From assembly GCA_046303375.1 (NCBI GenBank), contig JBKCGB010000071.1, forward strand, positions 5,592 to 69,591: a stretch of 64,000 nt of DNA, written 5' to 3'. The stretch comes from UBA965 sp046303375. Its GTDB lineage: Bacteria > Chloroflexota > Chloroflexia > Chloroflexales > Roseiflexaceae. The notes under the pieces were generated by a model. That model was given only the letters and a program-made list of their open reading frames with translations, was not told where the DNA came from and searched no databases. A program made the translations under genes and the position numbers. Position 1 is the first letter of the stretch. Every line of letters starts with the position of its first letter. Below, one piece after another: positions 7,897 to 15,550 of the stretch.

Positions 7897-9000
7897 TTAT
7901 GTGAGAATGCGCTGATAGAGCGTAATGGTGTCTGCAACCATCTGTGTCACACGAAAGTGCGCAGCGGTCCAGCGTGATGCGTGCTCAGCATACCGGTGAC
8001 ACAATGCGGTATCAGACCAAAGCAGCGTCATGGCATGCGCAAGTGCTGATGCGTCAGCGGGTGCAACAACGATTCCTGTCTGCATGTGCTGGTTGACAAA
8101 ACTCGTCGCCGTACCGATTTCGCAGGTAATCGCAGGCAAACCGGCAGTCATGGCTTCGAGGAGCGACAGCCCGAATGCTTCTGCACGCACTTGTGAAGGG
8201 AAGACGAAAAATCGAGCAACTCGATGGAGTGCGTGTACCTCTTCGTCAGACAAAGATCCCACAAAATGCACGCGCGATGCGATACCGTATTGGCGTGCAT
8301 TGTGTTGCAGCTCACCAGCCAAAGGGCCATCACCGACTAAAACCAGGGGCATTTCTGCAGGTGTGTCACGCATGGCATCCATTAACGTGTGTAACCCTTT
8401 GTAATAACGCATACGCCCAACCCAGAGTGCACATGAATTAGGAAAACGTGCTTGCCAGTAGGCGATACGGTCGCTATCCGGGTAAGGTGGGGCGTGTATT
8501 GCCAATGGAATGACCACACATTTTTCGACAAAGCGCAATAACCACGGTGACGAATCGCGATACTGAGGACTGGTAGCAACAATCGCTCGCGCACGTGATA
8601 GGGTATGCTGCAACAGTGGTGCATACACATAGCGGAGCACGTGCTGACGTACAATATCGCTCTGGTAAGTGACCACCAAAGGCGTATCGCTCCCTAGCAA
8701 TGCCAAGTCACCACCTGGCCACGGCATCTGCAGATGCACCACGTCTGGTTGAAGCTGGCGTACAATAGAAGCAAGCGCAAATGAGAATGCAGAGGATGAA
8801 ATATCGAGATGGCGCGGCACTCGGTAAATGGCCACGCCGTTGTGTAGTTCAGTGGGAGCAATGGCGCCCGCTGCTGGTTGACAGACCACTACACTGACGC
8901 GGTGTCCAGCAGCAGCAACACCCTCTGCTAAGGTGCGCAGATGGGACTCGATGCCCCCCATGACCGGCCAATAGTCTTTGTAGAGATAGACAATATGCAC
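7897..9000 (-). CDS. GT4-family glycosyltransferase
   Basis: The 367-residue GT-B enzyme has the N-terminal Gly-rich loop WPVMGGIESHL at about residues 12-22 and the C-terminal GT4 signature: VGRMRYYKGLHTLMDAM, VLVGDGPL, and the donor-binding FPSQVRAEAFGLSLLEAM with its Glu-x7-Glu pattern. It likely transfers a sugar from a nucleotide donor at the cytoplasmic face of the membrane. The GTG start at 9000 is chosen because MHIVYLYKDYW is the usual beginning of the family; the frame is open upstream but that part looks non-coding and would overlap the methyltransferase. The ribosome site is weak. It is convergent with the thioredoxin gene with no gap. Confidence 0.9.
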   Translation of the reverse strand: MHIVYLYKDYWPVMGGIESHLRTLAEGVAAAGHRVSVVVCQPAAGAIAPTELHNGVAIYRVPRHLDISSSAFSFALASIVRQLQPDVVHLQMPWPGGDLALLGSDTPLVVTYQSDIVRQHVLRYVYAPLLQHTLSRARAIVATSPQYRDSSPWLLRFVEKCVVIPLAIHAPPYPDSDRIAYWQARFPNSCALWVGRMRYYKGLHTLMDAMRDTPAEMPLVLVGDGPLAGELQHNARQYGIASRVHFVGSLSDEEVHALHRVARFFVFPSQVRAEAFGLSLLEAMTAGLPAITCEIGTATSFVNQHMQTGIVVAPADASALAHAMTLLWSDTALCHRYAEHASRWTAAHFRVTQMVADTITLYQRILT

Positions 9001-9013
9001 AGTGGATATACCA

Positions 9014-9862
9014 ATGACAAATGATGATTCCCATTCATTATACGACCCACGCAACAAACTCAACGATATGACAAGCAAAGAATGGACGTATGCGCTCAGT
9101 TCGGTGCTGAGTACACACTACCCAGCCCGTGGGCTACAGAGCATGGCTCATCAACTGCGCAAACGCCATCCGTCGCCCAAACCACCGCAGCTCATCGCCG
9201 AGTTGATTCGTTTTTTTACCAAACGACATGGACGTGTACTCGACCCATTCTGTGGTACTGGGAGTAGCCTACTTGCGTGTGCTATGACCGATCGCTGGGG
9301 GGAAGGAATCGACTTGAACGCGGAATACCTCCAACTCTACCACGATGTAGCAGAAACACTTGGTATGCCACAGCTACCGTATCACGTCGGCGATGCAAGC
9401 ACGTCTACAATCTATTCTCAGCTTTCTGATGGTCTTTTTGACTTTGTCGTCGCAGATCCGCCATACCTATCCATGTTGAATCGACGGCGTACCGGACACC
9501 GCGCCAAACGTGGCCAATCTGCGGCTACACCCTTTAGCGACGATACGCGAGACCTGGGAAATATGCAAAGTGAGCATTTTTTTACGTCGCTGGTGCAAAC
9601 CATGACACTGTGTAGTCAACAACTGCGTGAACACGGTCATATGGCAATCTTTATCAAAGATATGCAACCGGATGCACAACACCACAATATGCTCCACGCA
9701 GATGTGGTCAATGCGATGAATGTACTCAAATCGATGCGCTTTCGTGGCTACCGAATATGGCATGATGCGAATATTAATCTGTTCCCATTCGGTTATCCAC
9801 ATACGTTTGTAGCCAATCAAACTCATCAGTTTATTCTAGTTTTCCGCAAAGAAACAGCATGA
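9014..9862 (+). CDS. Solitary DNA methyltransferase (N4-cytosine/N6-adenine, PF01555-like)
   Basis: The SAM-binding motif I is DPFCGTGS at about residues 76-83, and catalytic motif IV is ADPPYLSM at about 150. The protein ends with HQFILVFRK, the common end of the N4/N6 amino-methyltransferase family. The motif order I...IV and the absence of a restriction nuclease nearby point to a solitary methyltransferase, possibly regulatory or remodelling. The start is uncertain: GTG at 9002, ATG at 9014 and ATG at 9069 share the frame and none has a strong ribosome site. It is divergent from the GT4 gene with almost no intergenic space. Its stop codon lies inside a terminator stem. Confidence 0.85.
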   Translation: MTNDDSHSLYDPRNKLNDMTSKEWTYALSSVLSTHYPARGLQSMAHQLRKRHPSPKPPQLIAELIRFFTKRHGRVLDPFCGTGSSLLACAMTDRWGEGIDLNAEYLQLYHDVAETLGMPQLPYHVGDASTSTIYSQLSDGLFDFVVADPPYLSMLNRRRTGHRAKRGQSAATPFSDDTRDLGNMQSEHFFTSLVQTMTLCSQQLREHGHMAIFIKDMQPDAQHHNMLHADVVNAMNVLKSMRFRGYRIWHDANINLFPFGYPHTFVANQTHQFILVFRKETA

Positions 9863-9890
9863 CACCGTGTGGCAGTACCACACGGTGTCA
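9860..9890 (+). terminator. Strong 13-bp hairpin, probably bidirectional
   Basis: TGACACCGTGTGG (9860-9872) pairs perfectly with CCACACGGTGTCA (9878-9890) around the 5-base loop CAGTA. The first three bases are the methyltransferase stop codon. No long T-run follows on either strand, so it may work as a stem-only or bidirectional terminator between this gene and the opposing DoxX-like gene. Confidence 0.7.
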
Positions 9891-9909
9891 TCAGTGCACG
9901 GCACGAGAA

Positions 9910-10374
9910 TTATTGGGGTGCTTGCCAGACGTCGAATGATTCGTCAGCACGCAACCGACTCCCAATAGCAACTGCAGCACTTACCAATACGAGATTTTTG
10001 ATGATGTACTGCCCTTCGAGTGTCAACACAAAAGGAAAGGCAGTCCACACCAGCTCAGGTGTCAACACTAGCGGCAACAGCGTCCCACCCATTTGCAAAA
10101 ATAACAGCATGATGGTGACACGCATCCCACGCCCAAGCAAGAATCCAATGCCGATTGCAATCTCCCAGAACGCGAGCACTGGCATGAAATATTCTAAAGG
10201 CAAAAAACTTAACGACGCACGGATGAGTCCATCTGCAGGACTTAATCCGGGTATCAATTTGAGCGCTCCAAACCACACAAACACGATTCCCATCGACCAG
10301 CGCAAAAGCGTCGTTGCGTTGCGTTGCATCCAGCACGTCACCGTGCGATCGACTCGTAATAAAAAGTGTGTCAT
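9910..10374 (-). CDS. DoxX-family integral membrane protein
   Basis: This 154-residue protein has four hydrophobic segments. The first contains LRWSMGIVFVWFGALKL, the DoxX/DoxD-type opening (helix with R and FxxxK), followed by MPVLAFWEIAIGIGFLL, another family hallmark. The family covers membrane partners of quinone-linked oxidoreductases, and many members have no known role. The ATG at 10374 is chosen because GGAGGAG (complement of 10381-10387) lies 6 bases upstream; an in-frame ATG two codons earlier is too close to that site. It diverges from the LysR gene across about 140 bases, so the regulator may control it. Confidence 0.8.
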   Translation of the reverse strand: MTHFLLRVDRTVTCWMQRNATTLLRWSMGIVFVWFGALKLIPGLSPADGLIRASLSFLPLEYFMPVLAFWEIAIGIGFLLGRGMRVTIMLLFLQMGGTLLPLVLTPELVWTAFPFVLTLEGQYIIKNLVLVSAAVAIGSRLRADESFDVWQAPQ

Positions 10375-10431
10375 ACTCATCTCCTCCGAGTCGTCTGCTT
10401 GACCTGCATCTATAGTACCAGCTTTGTACAT

Positions 10432-10513
10432 ATTCGCACAAATACCAAATCACAAATTATTTATATCATTTTTGTTATAATTAAAGTCAGATAGCTAGCA
10501 AGCAGGAGCACTT
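10432..10513 (+). promoter_or_regulatory. AT-rich divergent promoter region, doxX-like / LysR
   Basis: A consensus TATAAT sits at 10476-10481, facing the LysR gene, about 33 bases before its ATG, but without a good -35. An AGGAG site precedes the ATG at 10514. The AT-rich block would be the usual place for LysR autoregulation; I see no clear T-N11-A palindrome. Confidence 0.4.
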
Positions 10514-11401
10514 ATGGACATTCAGCATTTACGAGTATTTATGGCAGTAGCAACACACTTGCATGTAAGCAAAGCAGCACAGACGTTACACCTGGCACAG
10601 CCGGCGGTGAGTCGTGCAATCCGAGAGCTCGAACAATCGTGTGGTGGTGTCGCGCTCCTGCAAAAAGTAGGACGCAACATCAGACTAACCGAAGCAGGGG
10701 AGGTTCTGCTCGGGCATGCACATCGCATCCTGGCAGAAATCACTGATGCGCAGATGAGTATGCAAGCGCGACGTCACGCCACTGCTGGGCGAGTACGTAT
10801 TGGGGCGCCACCCACCATTGGACAACGGCTTTTGCCACCTGCGCTCGCACGATTTCGGGCGTTGCATCCTGCAGTAGAACTCCGCATCGAACAAGGTGGT
10901 ACTTCACAACTTTTGACGCACCTTGATTTGGGTGAAATCGACATCGCAGTGGTCACAATGCCTGTCCCAACGCGACACCATCACATAGAAATTCTCTTTG
11001 ATGAGCCTTTGGTGGTGGTCATGCATCGCACGCACCCACTTGCACAACACACGCAGATCGCACTCGAGATGCTCAGCGATGAATCATTTTTACTGTATCC
11101 AGCGGTCTATGAAATGCACAACACCATTATTTCGGCATGTAAAACAGCCGGATTCACACCAAAAATCGCACTCGATGGTGGTGATGTAGGCTTATTGCTC
11201 GAGCTTGCAGCAGCAGGTCTCGGAGTAGCCATTGTGCCACAATTGGCGATTCGGGGTAATGAAGAAATCGTCGCACGCCCACTATCGGCACCAGTGCTCA
11301 CACGACAAATGGCACTGATTCAGCGTAGCGACCGCTCAACTACCGTTGCAAGTCGAGCACTTTTTGAGGCATTAGCGCGCGATTTACGCATGGAATTGTA
11401 G
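10514..11401 (+). CDS. LysR-family transcriptional regulator
   Basis: This regulator has 295 residues. The N-terminal winged helix (about 1-60) reads MDIQHLRVFMAVA, then SKAAQTLHLAQPAVSRAIRE, and LTEAGEVLLGHA, all classical LysR features. The co-inducer-binding domain follows from about residue 90 (GRVRIGAPPTIGQRLLPP). LysR proteins usually control the divergent neighbour, here the DoxX-like gene, in response to a metabolite; the ligand cannot be read from the sequence. CAGGAG precedes the ATG. Its last 18 bases overlap the end of the convergent aspartokinase gene. Confidence 0.95.
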   Translation: MDIQHLRVFMAVATHLHVSKAAQTLHLAQPAVSRAIRELEQSCGGVALLQKVGRNIRLTEAGEVLLGHAHRILAEITDAQMSMQARRHATAGRVRIGAPPTIGQRLLPPALARFRALHPAVELRIEQGGTSQLLTHLDLGEIDIAVVTMPVPTRHHHIEILFDEPLVVVMHRTHPLAQHTQIALEMLSDESFLLYPAVYEMHNTIISACKTAGFTPKIALDGGDVGLLLELAAAGLGVAIVPQLAIRGNEEIVARPLSAPVLTRQMALIQRSDRSTTVASRALFEALARDLRMEL

Positions 11402-12781
11402 ATCACGATGTAACGTCTGTACTGCCGAGACAACTTCGTCATCTGGCAACACAAACGACATATAATGACCAAACACGGTACGCGCAACCACGAGTGGATG
11501 AATTTGAGCGGTACCGAGTGCCAACCCGACCATGGGAACCAATGCGCCACCGTGGGCTGCACTAATCACAGAAACTAACGCTACCGGTGTGATATGAGTA
11601 ATCTGATACCCCTCCGTGAATGCTTCGGCGAAAATCTCGGCAGTATAAGTGGCATCTGGTTGGCGCACTAGCACCATCAATGTGCGATCAAGATCGCTTT
11701 GATGCACCAGGAGTGTCTCAATACCAGAGCGAGCAAGGCGCGTAGTGACGGCACTGGCGTATTCTTGGGTCCATGCATCATGAACAGTCGGGAGTGGGCT
11801 AGCGGAGGCAGCCACAAGTGAGAGCCCACGTGTAGAAATGATGGCCGCCGAGGCATGATTCCCCAGTGGTTCATCCGAAACAACGGTGCCGACCAACATC
11901 GGCTCGTATATATTTGCAATGCGCAGAGGAATACGTCGAGATGCAAGTGGCATGAGTGTGCGAATATGGAGAATTTCAGACCCAGAAAGGGTGGCCATTT
12001 CAGCAGCTTCAGCATAGGTGAGCTTTGGAAGCGTCATGGCATCAGAGACGATTTTTGGGTCAGCTGTTAAAATCCCATTCACATCGGTCCAGAGGCAGAC
12101 TTCTTCGACATCGAGGGCCGCACCAATTAAGGCCGCCGTATAATCACCACCCCCACGTCCAAGCGTGGTGACAACACCAGCACGTGTGGCTCCCGTGTAG
12201 CCGGTCACCACCGGCACAATCCCAGCTTGCATGGTCGGCAACAGACGTTCACGGATTCGTTGCAGTGAATCGTCTACAAACGCACGTGCAGAGCCAAAGT
12301 GATCGTCCGTGACAATCAGTTCAGTCGCATCAAACATTTGCGCGGCAACACCATTTTGACGCAGAATCACGGCAACAAGATGAGCAGCAAAGCGCTCTCC
12401 GAGACTTGCGATTGCATCAATGCCACGAGGAGAATACTCGCCAAGTGTGGCCATTGCACGTGTCAATCGATCAAGTTGCTTGAGTAGTTCGGAGAGTTTC
12501 TGGAACAGCATTTCGCGTTCCCAGTCATCAGTGACCATTTTTTCAGCAATTTGGCGATGGCGATTCCATAGTTCACGGCGCACCACATCCGTCTCAGTCT
12601 CACCACCATGGACTGCCGCTCGCGCCGCACGCAGCAAAGCATCGGTGATACCTGGGAGTGCGCTGCACACCACTGCCGGTGTTGTACCCGCCGTACGATG
12701 CAGTTCACGTACAATTTTGACTGATTCACGCATCCGTTGCGCATCAGCAAAGGCAATACCACCGAATTTCAGGACACGCAT
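11384..12781 (-). CDS. Aspartate kinase-like enzyme with divergent active-site motifs
   Basis: The 465-residue protein is collinear with monofunctional aspartokinases: an N-terminal kinase domain (about 1-290) with LKFGG, ASLGERFAAHL and TTLGRGGGDYTAAL, then a tail of about 150 residues consistent with two ACT regulatory domains. Several usually fixed positions differ: KFGG-TS has become KFGG-IA, GRGG-SD has become GRGG-GD, and LHPRT has become LHIRT. It may be a weak or altered aspartokinase, or a paralogue with another substrate. Family knowledge places it at the first step of Lys/Thr/Met synthesis. It follows a metF-like gene by 20 bases, which fits a methionine link. Confidence 0.8.
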   Translation of the reverse strand: MRVLKFGGIAFADAQRMRESVKIVRELHRTAGTTPAVVCSALPGITDALLRAARAAVHGGETETDVVRRELWNRHRQIAEKMVTDDWEREMLFQKLSELLKQLDRLTRAMATLGEYSPRGIDAIASLGERFAAHLVAVILRQNGVAAQMFDATELIVTDDHFGSARAFVDDSLQRIRERLLPTMQAGIVPVVTGYTGATRAGVVTTLGRGGGDYTAALIGAALDVEEVCLWTDVNGILTADPKIVSDAMTLPKLTYAEAAEMATLSGSEILHIRTLMPLASRRIPLRIANIYEPMLVGTVVSDEPLGNHASAAIISTRGLSLVAASASPLPTVHDAWTQEYASAVTTRLARSGIETLLVHQSDLDRTLMVLVRQPDATYTAEIFAEAFTEGYQITHITPVALVSVISAAHGGALVPMVGLALGTAQIHPLVVARTVFGHYMSFVLPDDEVVSAVQTLHRDLQFHA

Positions 12782-12801
12782 GATGCACCTACACTTCGCC
12801 T

Positions 12802-13695
12802 TTAGCGCTGCTGTAAACCAGCCTGCGCAACCACCATTGGAATCGCTTTGGTCCAGCCCACCGACATGATATGAACTCCACGCACCCCATCAATAGCAAG
12901 TAACTGCTGACAGAGTTCAGCCGCAATAGCCACACCCTCTGCTTCAGGGTCGCTTGCAGCCTGCATCCGGTCAATAATCGACTCTGGCACGCGCGAACCA
13001 GGCAAGTGATCACGCAAAAATCGTGCTGATTGCGCCGATTTAATCACCATGACACCAGCCATAATGGCTGCTCGCTGATGCAGCCCAAGTGCACGCACAT
13101 CGTTCATCCATTCTGCAAATCGCTGCACATCAAAGATGATTTGTGTCTGAATAAACTCTGCACCAAATTCTATTTTGCGTTCAAGGCGTGTCGCCTTTTC
13201 GATGTTGGGATTAGCCACACCACCTATATAAAAAGATGGCGCTTCAGAGAGCATCGTGCCTGACGAAAATGTCTTTTGATCGCGGAGTGTACGCAATGTT
13301 TTGATGAGCTGAAATGAGTTCAAGTCGAGCACATTTTTTGCATCGGGATGATCACCAATCTTGGGATGGTCACCAGTCATTGCCAGGATATTTGTGACAC
13401 CACATGCTGCTCCGCCTAGGGCATCCGCTTGGAGAGCTATACGATTACGGTGTTGACAGGTCATTTGTGCAATGACCTCATAACCGTGTTGACGCAAAAA
13501 GATGGCAGCACTCATGGCAGACATGCGACCTAGTCCACGCTGGTTATCTGTAAGATTCAAAGCATCAACGGCAGGTGCCAGCTGTGAAGCAATGTTGAGT
13601 AATGCTGTTGCATTCGCACCACGGGGTGGTGCAATTTCACCAGTAACCACTATCCGACCGGATGCAAGTTGTTGGTGTAATTGACTAAAAAACAC
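12802..13695 (-). CDS. Methylenetetrahydrofolate reductase-like protein
   Basis: The 297-residue TIM-barrel protein matches MetF: ALNLTDNQRG in the first half, then TGDHP flavin-loop (ILAMTGDHPKIGDHP), and FGAEFIQTQIIFDVQRF in the second half, the segment that carries the conserved Gln-Thr/Gln. MetF reduces 5,10-methylene-THF to 5-methyl-THF for methionine synthesis, using FAD. The GTG start at 13695 is chosen because AAAGGAG lies 5 bases upstream; an ATG six codons earlier would place that site inside the gene. It sits just downstream of a strong terminator and just upstream of the aspartokinase-like gene. Confidence 0.85.
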   Translation of the reverse strand: MFFSQLHQQLASGRIVVTGEIAPPRGANATALLNIASQLAPAVDALNLTDNQRGLGRMSAMSAAIFLRQHGYEVIAQMTCQHRNRIALQADALGGAACGVTNILAMTGDHPKIGDHPDAKNVLDLNSFQLIKTLRTLRDQKTFSSGTMLSEAPSFYIGGVANPNIEKATRLERKIEFGAEFIQTQIIFDVQRFAEWMNDVRALGLHQRAAIMAGVMVIKSAQSARFLRDHLPGSRVPESIIDRMQAASDPEAEGVAIAAELCQQLLAIDGVRGVHIMSVGWTKAIPMVVAQAGLQQR

Positions 13696-13714
13696 ACACA
13701 CTCCTTTATTCATA

Positions 13715-13754
13715 ACAAAACGCAGGCTACCGGTGCTACTCCGGCAGCCTGCGT
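13715..13754 (-). terminator. Rho-independent terminator after phyH
   Basis: On the minus strand ACGCAGGCT pairs with AGCCTGCGT (13720-13728 with 13746-13754), then after one mismatch CCGG pairs with CCGG around a 7-base loop, and GTTTTGTT follows. It ends about 20 bases before the metF-like start, leaving no space for a separate promoter after it. Confidence 0.85.
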
Positions 13755-13767
13755 CACATGCCGGGCT

Positions 13768-14598
13768 CTATTGTGCAACTCCTACCGCTTTGGTTACACC
13801 TATCATCTCAACGGTACGAGTACCATCATGTTCTACCCACACCCCACATTCGCTGCCGTCTTGGCTCTCAGCAAGCGACATTTCAGTGCCGTCGAATTTG
13901 AGCGCTGGATGGTACCACTTATATACTTTCTCCGCTTCGCCGACCACATAATGACCAATCAGTGAACGACGAAAGCGATCTGTACTGGTGTTTGGCAGAC
14001 TACCATGAATCAGCTGACCATTAAAAAAGAGCACATCGCCAGCCTGCATAATGATCGGTTGCACGGTCATGCCTTCTGGCACTGGCACTGTAACGTCTGT
14101 GAAGCTTTGCGTAGTATCAGCTGCAGTCGTACAGAGCACGGGCAATGCATGACTACCCGGTACAACTTGCAAGCAGCCATTTGCTTCATCGCAGTCATCG
14201 AGTGCCAACCAGGCCGCACAACACGTCCCAGGCTCGACACGCAAGTAATATTGATCCTGATGAAGTGCTTGACCACGTGCCGATGGTGGCTTGTAATAAA
14301 TCATCGTCTGTACTGCGTATGGTTCGCTCCCCAAAATCGCCGTCATCACATCACGCAACCGCACATCGAGCAAGAACTTGAGACTGACATCATCCCAGCG
14401 ATGCATTTGGAGCATGCGCGGATAGCGTTTGAGCGGGTCTTGCGCATCTTTGATGGCACTTGTATCACCTTTTTGGCGCTTTTCTTCATTCATTTGCATG
14501 TAGTGCGCCAACAACGTGTCTACTTCGTGGCGTGAATACAGTCCACGCACAACCGTATATCCTTGGGTTGCAAAAGTCTGTACATGTGTATCGTACAT
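13768..14598 (-). CDS. Phytanoyl-CoA dioxygenase (PhyH) family protein
   Basis: This 276-residue non-haem Fe(II)/2-oxoglutarate dioxygenase-like protein has the metal triad: HQD (in ALHQDQYYL) as HxD and the distal His in NGQLIHGSLPN, followed by Arg residues that usually hold 2-oxoglutarate (FRRSLIGHYV). The family hydroxylates diverse small molecules, and the bacterial substrate is not predictable. The ATG at 14598 has AAAGGAA 8 bases upstream. It starts 16 bases after the aldo/keto reductase stop, so the two are likely one transcript, and it ends at a terminator. A shared catabolic substrate for the two is possible. Confidence 0.85.
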   Translation of the reverse strand: MYDTHVQTFATQGYTVVRGLYSRHEVDTLLAHYMQMNEEKRQKGDTSAIKDAQDPLKRYPRMLQMHRWDDVSLKFLLDVRLRDVMTAILGSEPYAVQTMIYYKPPSARGQALHQDQYYLRVEPGTCCAAWLALDDCDEANGCLQVVPGSHALPVLCTTAADTTQSFTDVTVPVPEGMTVQPIIMQAGDVLFFNGQLIHGSLPNTSTDRFRRSLIGHYVVGEAEKVYKWYHPALKFDGTEMSLAESQDGSECGVWVEHDGTRTVEMIGVTKAVGVAQ

Positions 14599-14614
14599 CA
14601 CAGTATTCCTTTAC

Positions 14615-15481
14615 TTATGCAGGAAAGAGTGGTGCCATCTCTTGGAGCTTCAAGAGTTGCTCCATCGCTAAATCTGAGGGCGCATGCACATAGCGTGTAG
14701 CTGCATCAAACACACGTGGCAAAATAGTCACATCTCCAACTGTGTTGAGGAATATTCCTTTGCGGCTGAGCACCCAATGCACTGCCGTATCAATGTGTGT
14801 TTGTTCAGTGAGTGGTTCATACCATGTGGAACTATTGCGATCGACACCTTCGGGCCATGGGCGACGCACGATTGCTTTGATTGTCTGTACCGCTACGTTT
14901 CGTTCACGGCATCGATTCAAGAGTCGTTCAAAGTCCAACGCATATTCGGGATTCTGCATGAGAATGTAGCTATAGGGCAGCAATACACTATCAAAATCAA
15001 ATTGCTCAAGTGATTGGAAGTGGCGTTTGGCGACTGGTAAACCATGACCGGTCACACCAATATATTTCACCACACCGGCCTTTTGCGCTTCGATGCACGC
15101 TTTGAGTGCGCCGTCCGGCCCCATTGCAATTTGCCATTCGTGTTCGTCGACAAGATTGTGTAGCTGGATGAGGTCAATGTGACTGACTCCCATACGCTTG
15201 AGTGACGTACGAATTTGATCACGAGCCGCAGTATAGGTGCGTTCGCCAGTTTTGGTTGCCAAGAAAAACTGATCGCGTCGCCCATCTCGGAGCCACGGCT
15301 TGATGCGATCTTCTGAATCGCCATAACTGGCAGCAGTATCAATATGATTAATGCCAAAGCGCAACAAATCTTGCAAGGTGTTGTCAGCCACACGTTGGTC
15401 AACATTACTAAGCGCAGCTGCACCAAATATCGTTTTGGTGCTCATGTGTCCAATCCGACCAAACGGTTGTGTCGCAATCAT
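14615..15481 (-). CDS. Aldo/keto reductase
   Basis: This 288-residue protein has an NAD(P)H-dependent (beta/alpha)8 fold. The catalytic tetrad is visible: Asp and Tyr in HIDTAASYGDSE, Lys in LATKTG, and His in IQLHNL. The start is set at 15481 because CAAGGAGG lies just upstream, whereas the frame is open for another 20 codons. The segment VKYIGVTGHGLP is typical of the AKR branch found near sugar or polyol catabolism. It heads the AKR-PhyH pair and is separated by about 70 bases from the large fusion gene upstream. Confidence 0.9.
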   Translation of the reverse strand: MIATQPFGRIGHMSTKTIFGAAALSNVDQRVADNTLQDLLRFGINHIDTAASYGDSEDRIKPWLRDGRRDQFFLATKTGERTYTAARDQIRTSLKRMGVSHIDLIQLHNLVDEHEWQIAMGPDGALKACIEAQKAGVVKYIGVTGHGLPVAKRHFQSLEQFDFDSVLLPYSYILMQNPEYALDFERLLNRCRERNVAVQTIKAIVRRPWPEGVDRNSSTWYEPLTEQTHIDTAVHWVLSRKGIFLNTVGDVTILPRVFDAATRYVHAPSDLAMEQLLKLQEMAPLFPA

Positions 15482-15550
15482 GGTAGACCTCCTTGTGACT
15501 CTTGCACAGTCAGTGTAACACACATTAATTAGGCGAATCATGCGGCAGGT

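Noticed and set aside
9002..9013. GTG at 9002 as start of the methyltransferase
   Set aside because: Not excluded, but it would overlap the divergent start region even more closely and has no better ribosome site than the ATG at 9014.
13768..15481. PhyH dioxygenase plus aldo/keto reductase as a natural-product cluster
   Set aside because: Only two genes of broad families with no scaffold-forming enzyme, so there is no real support.
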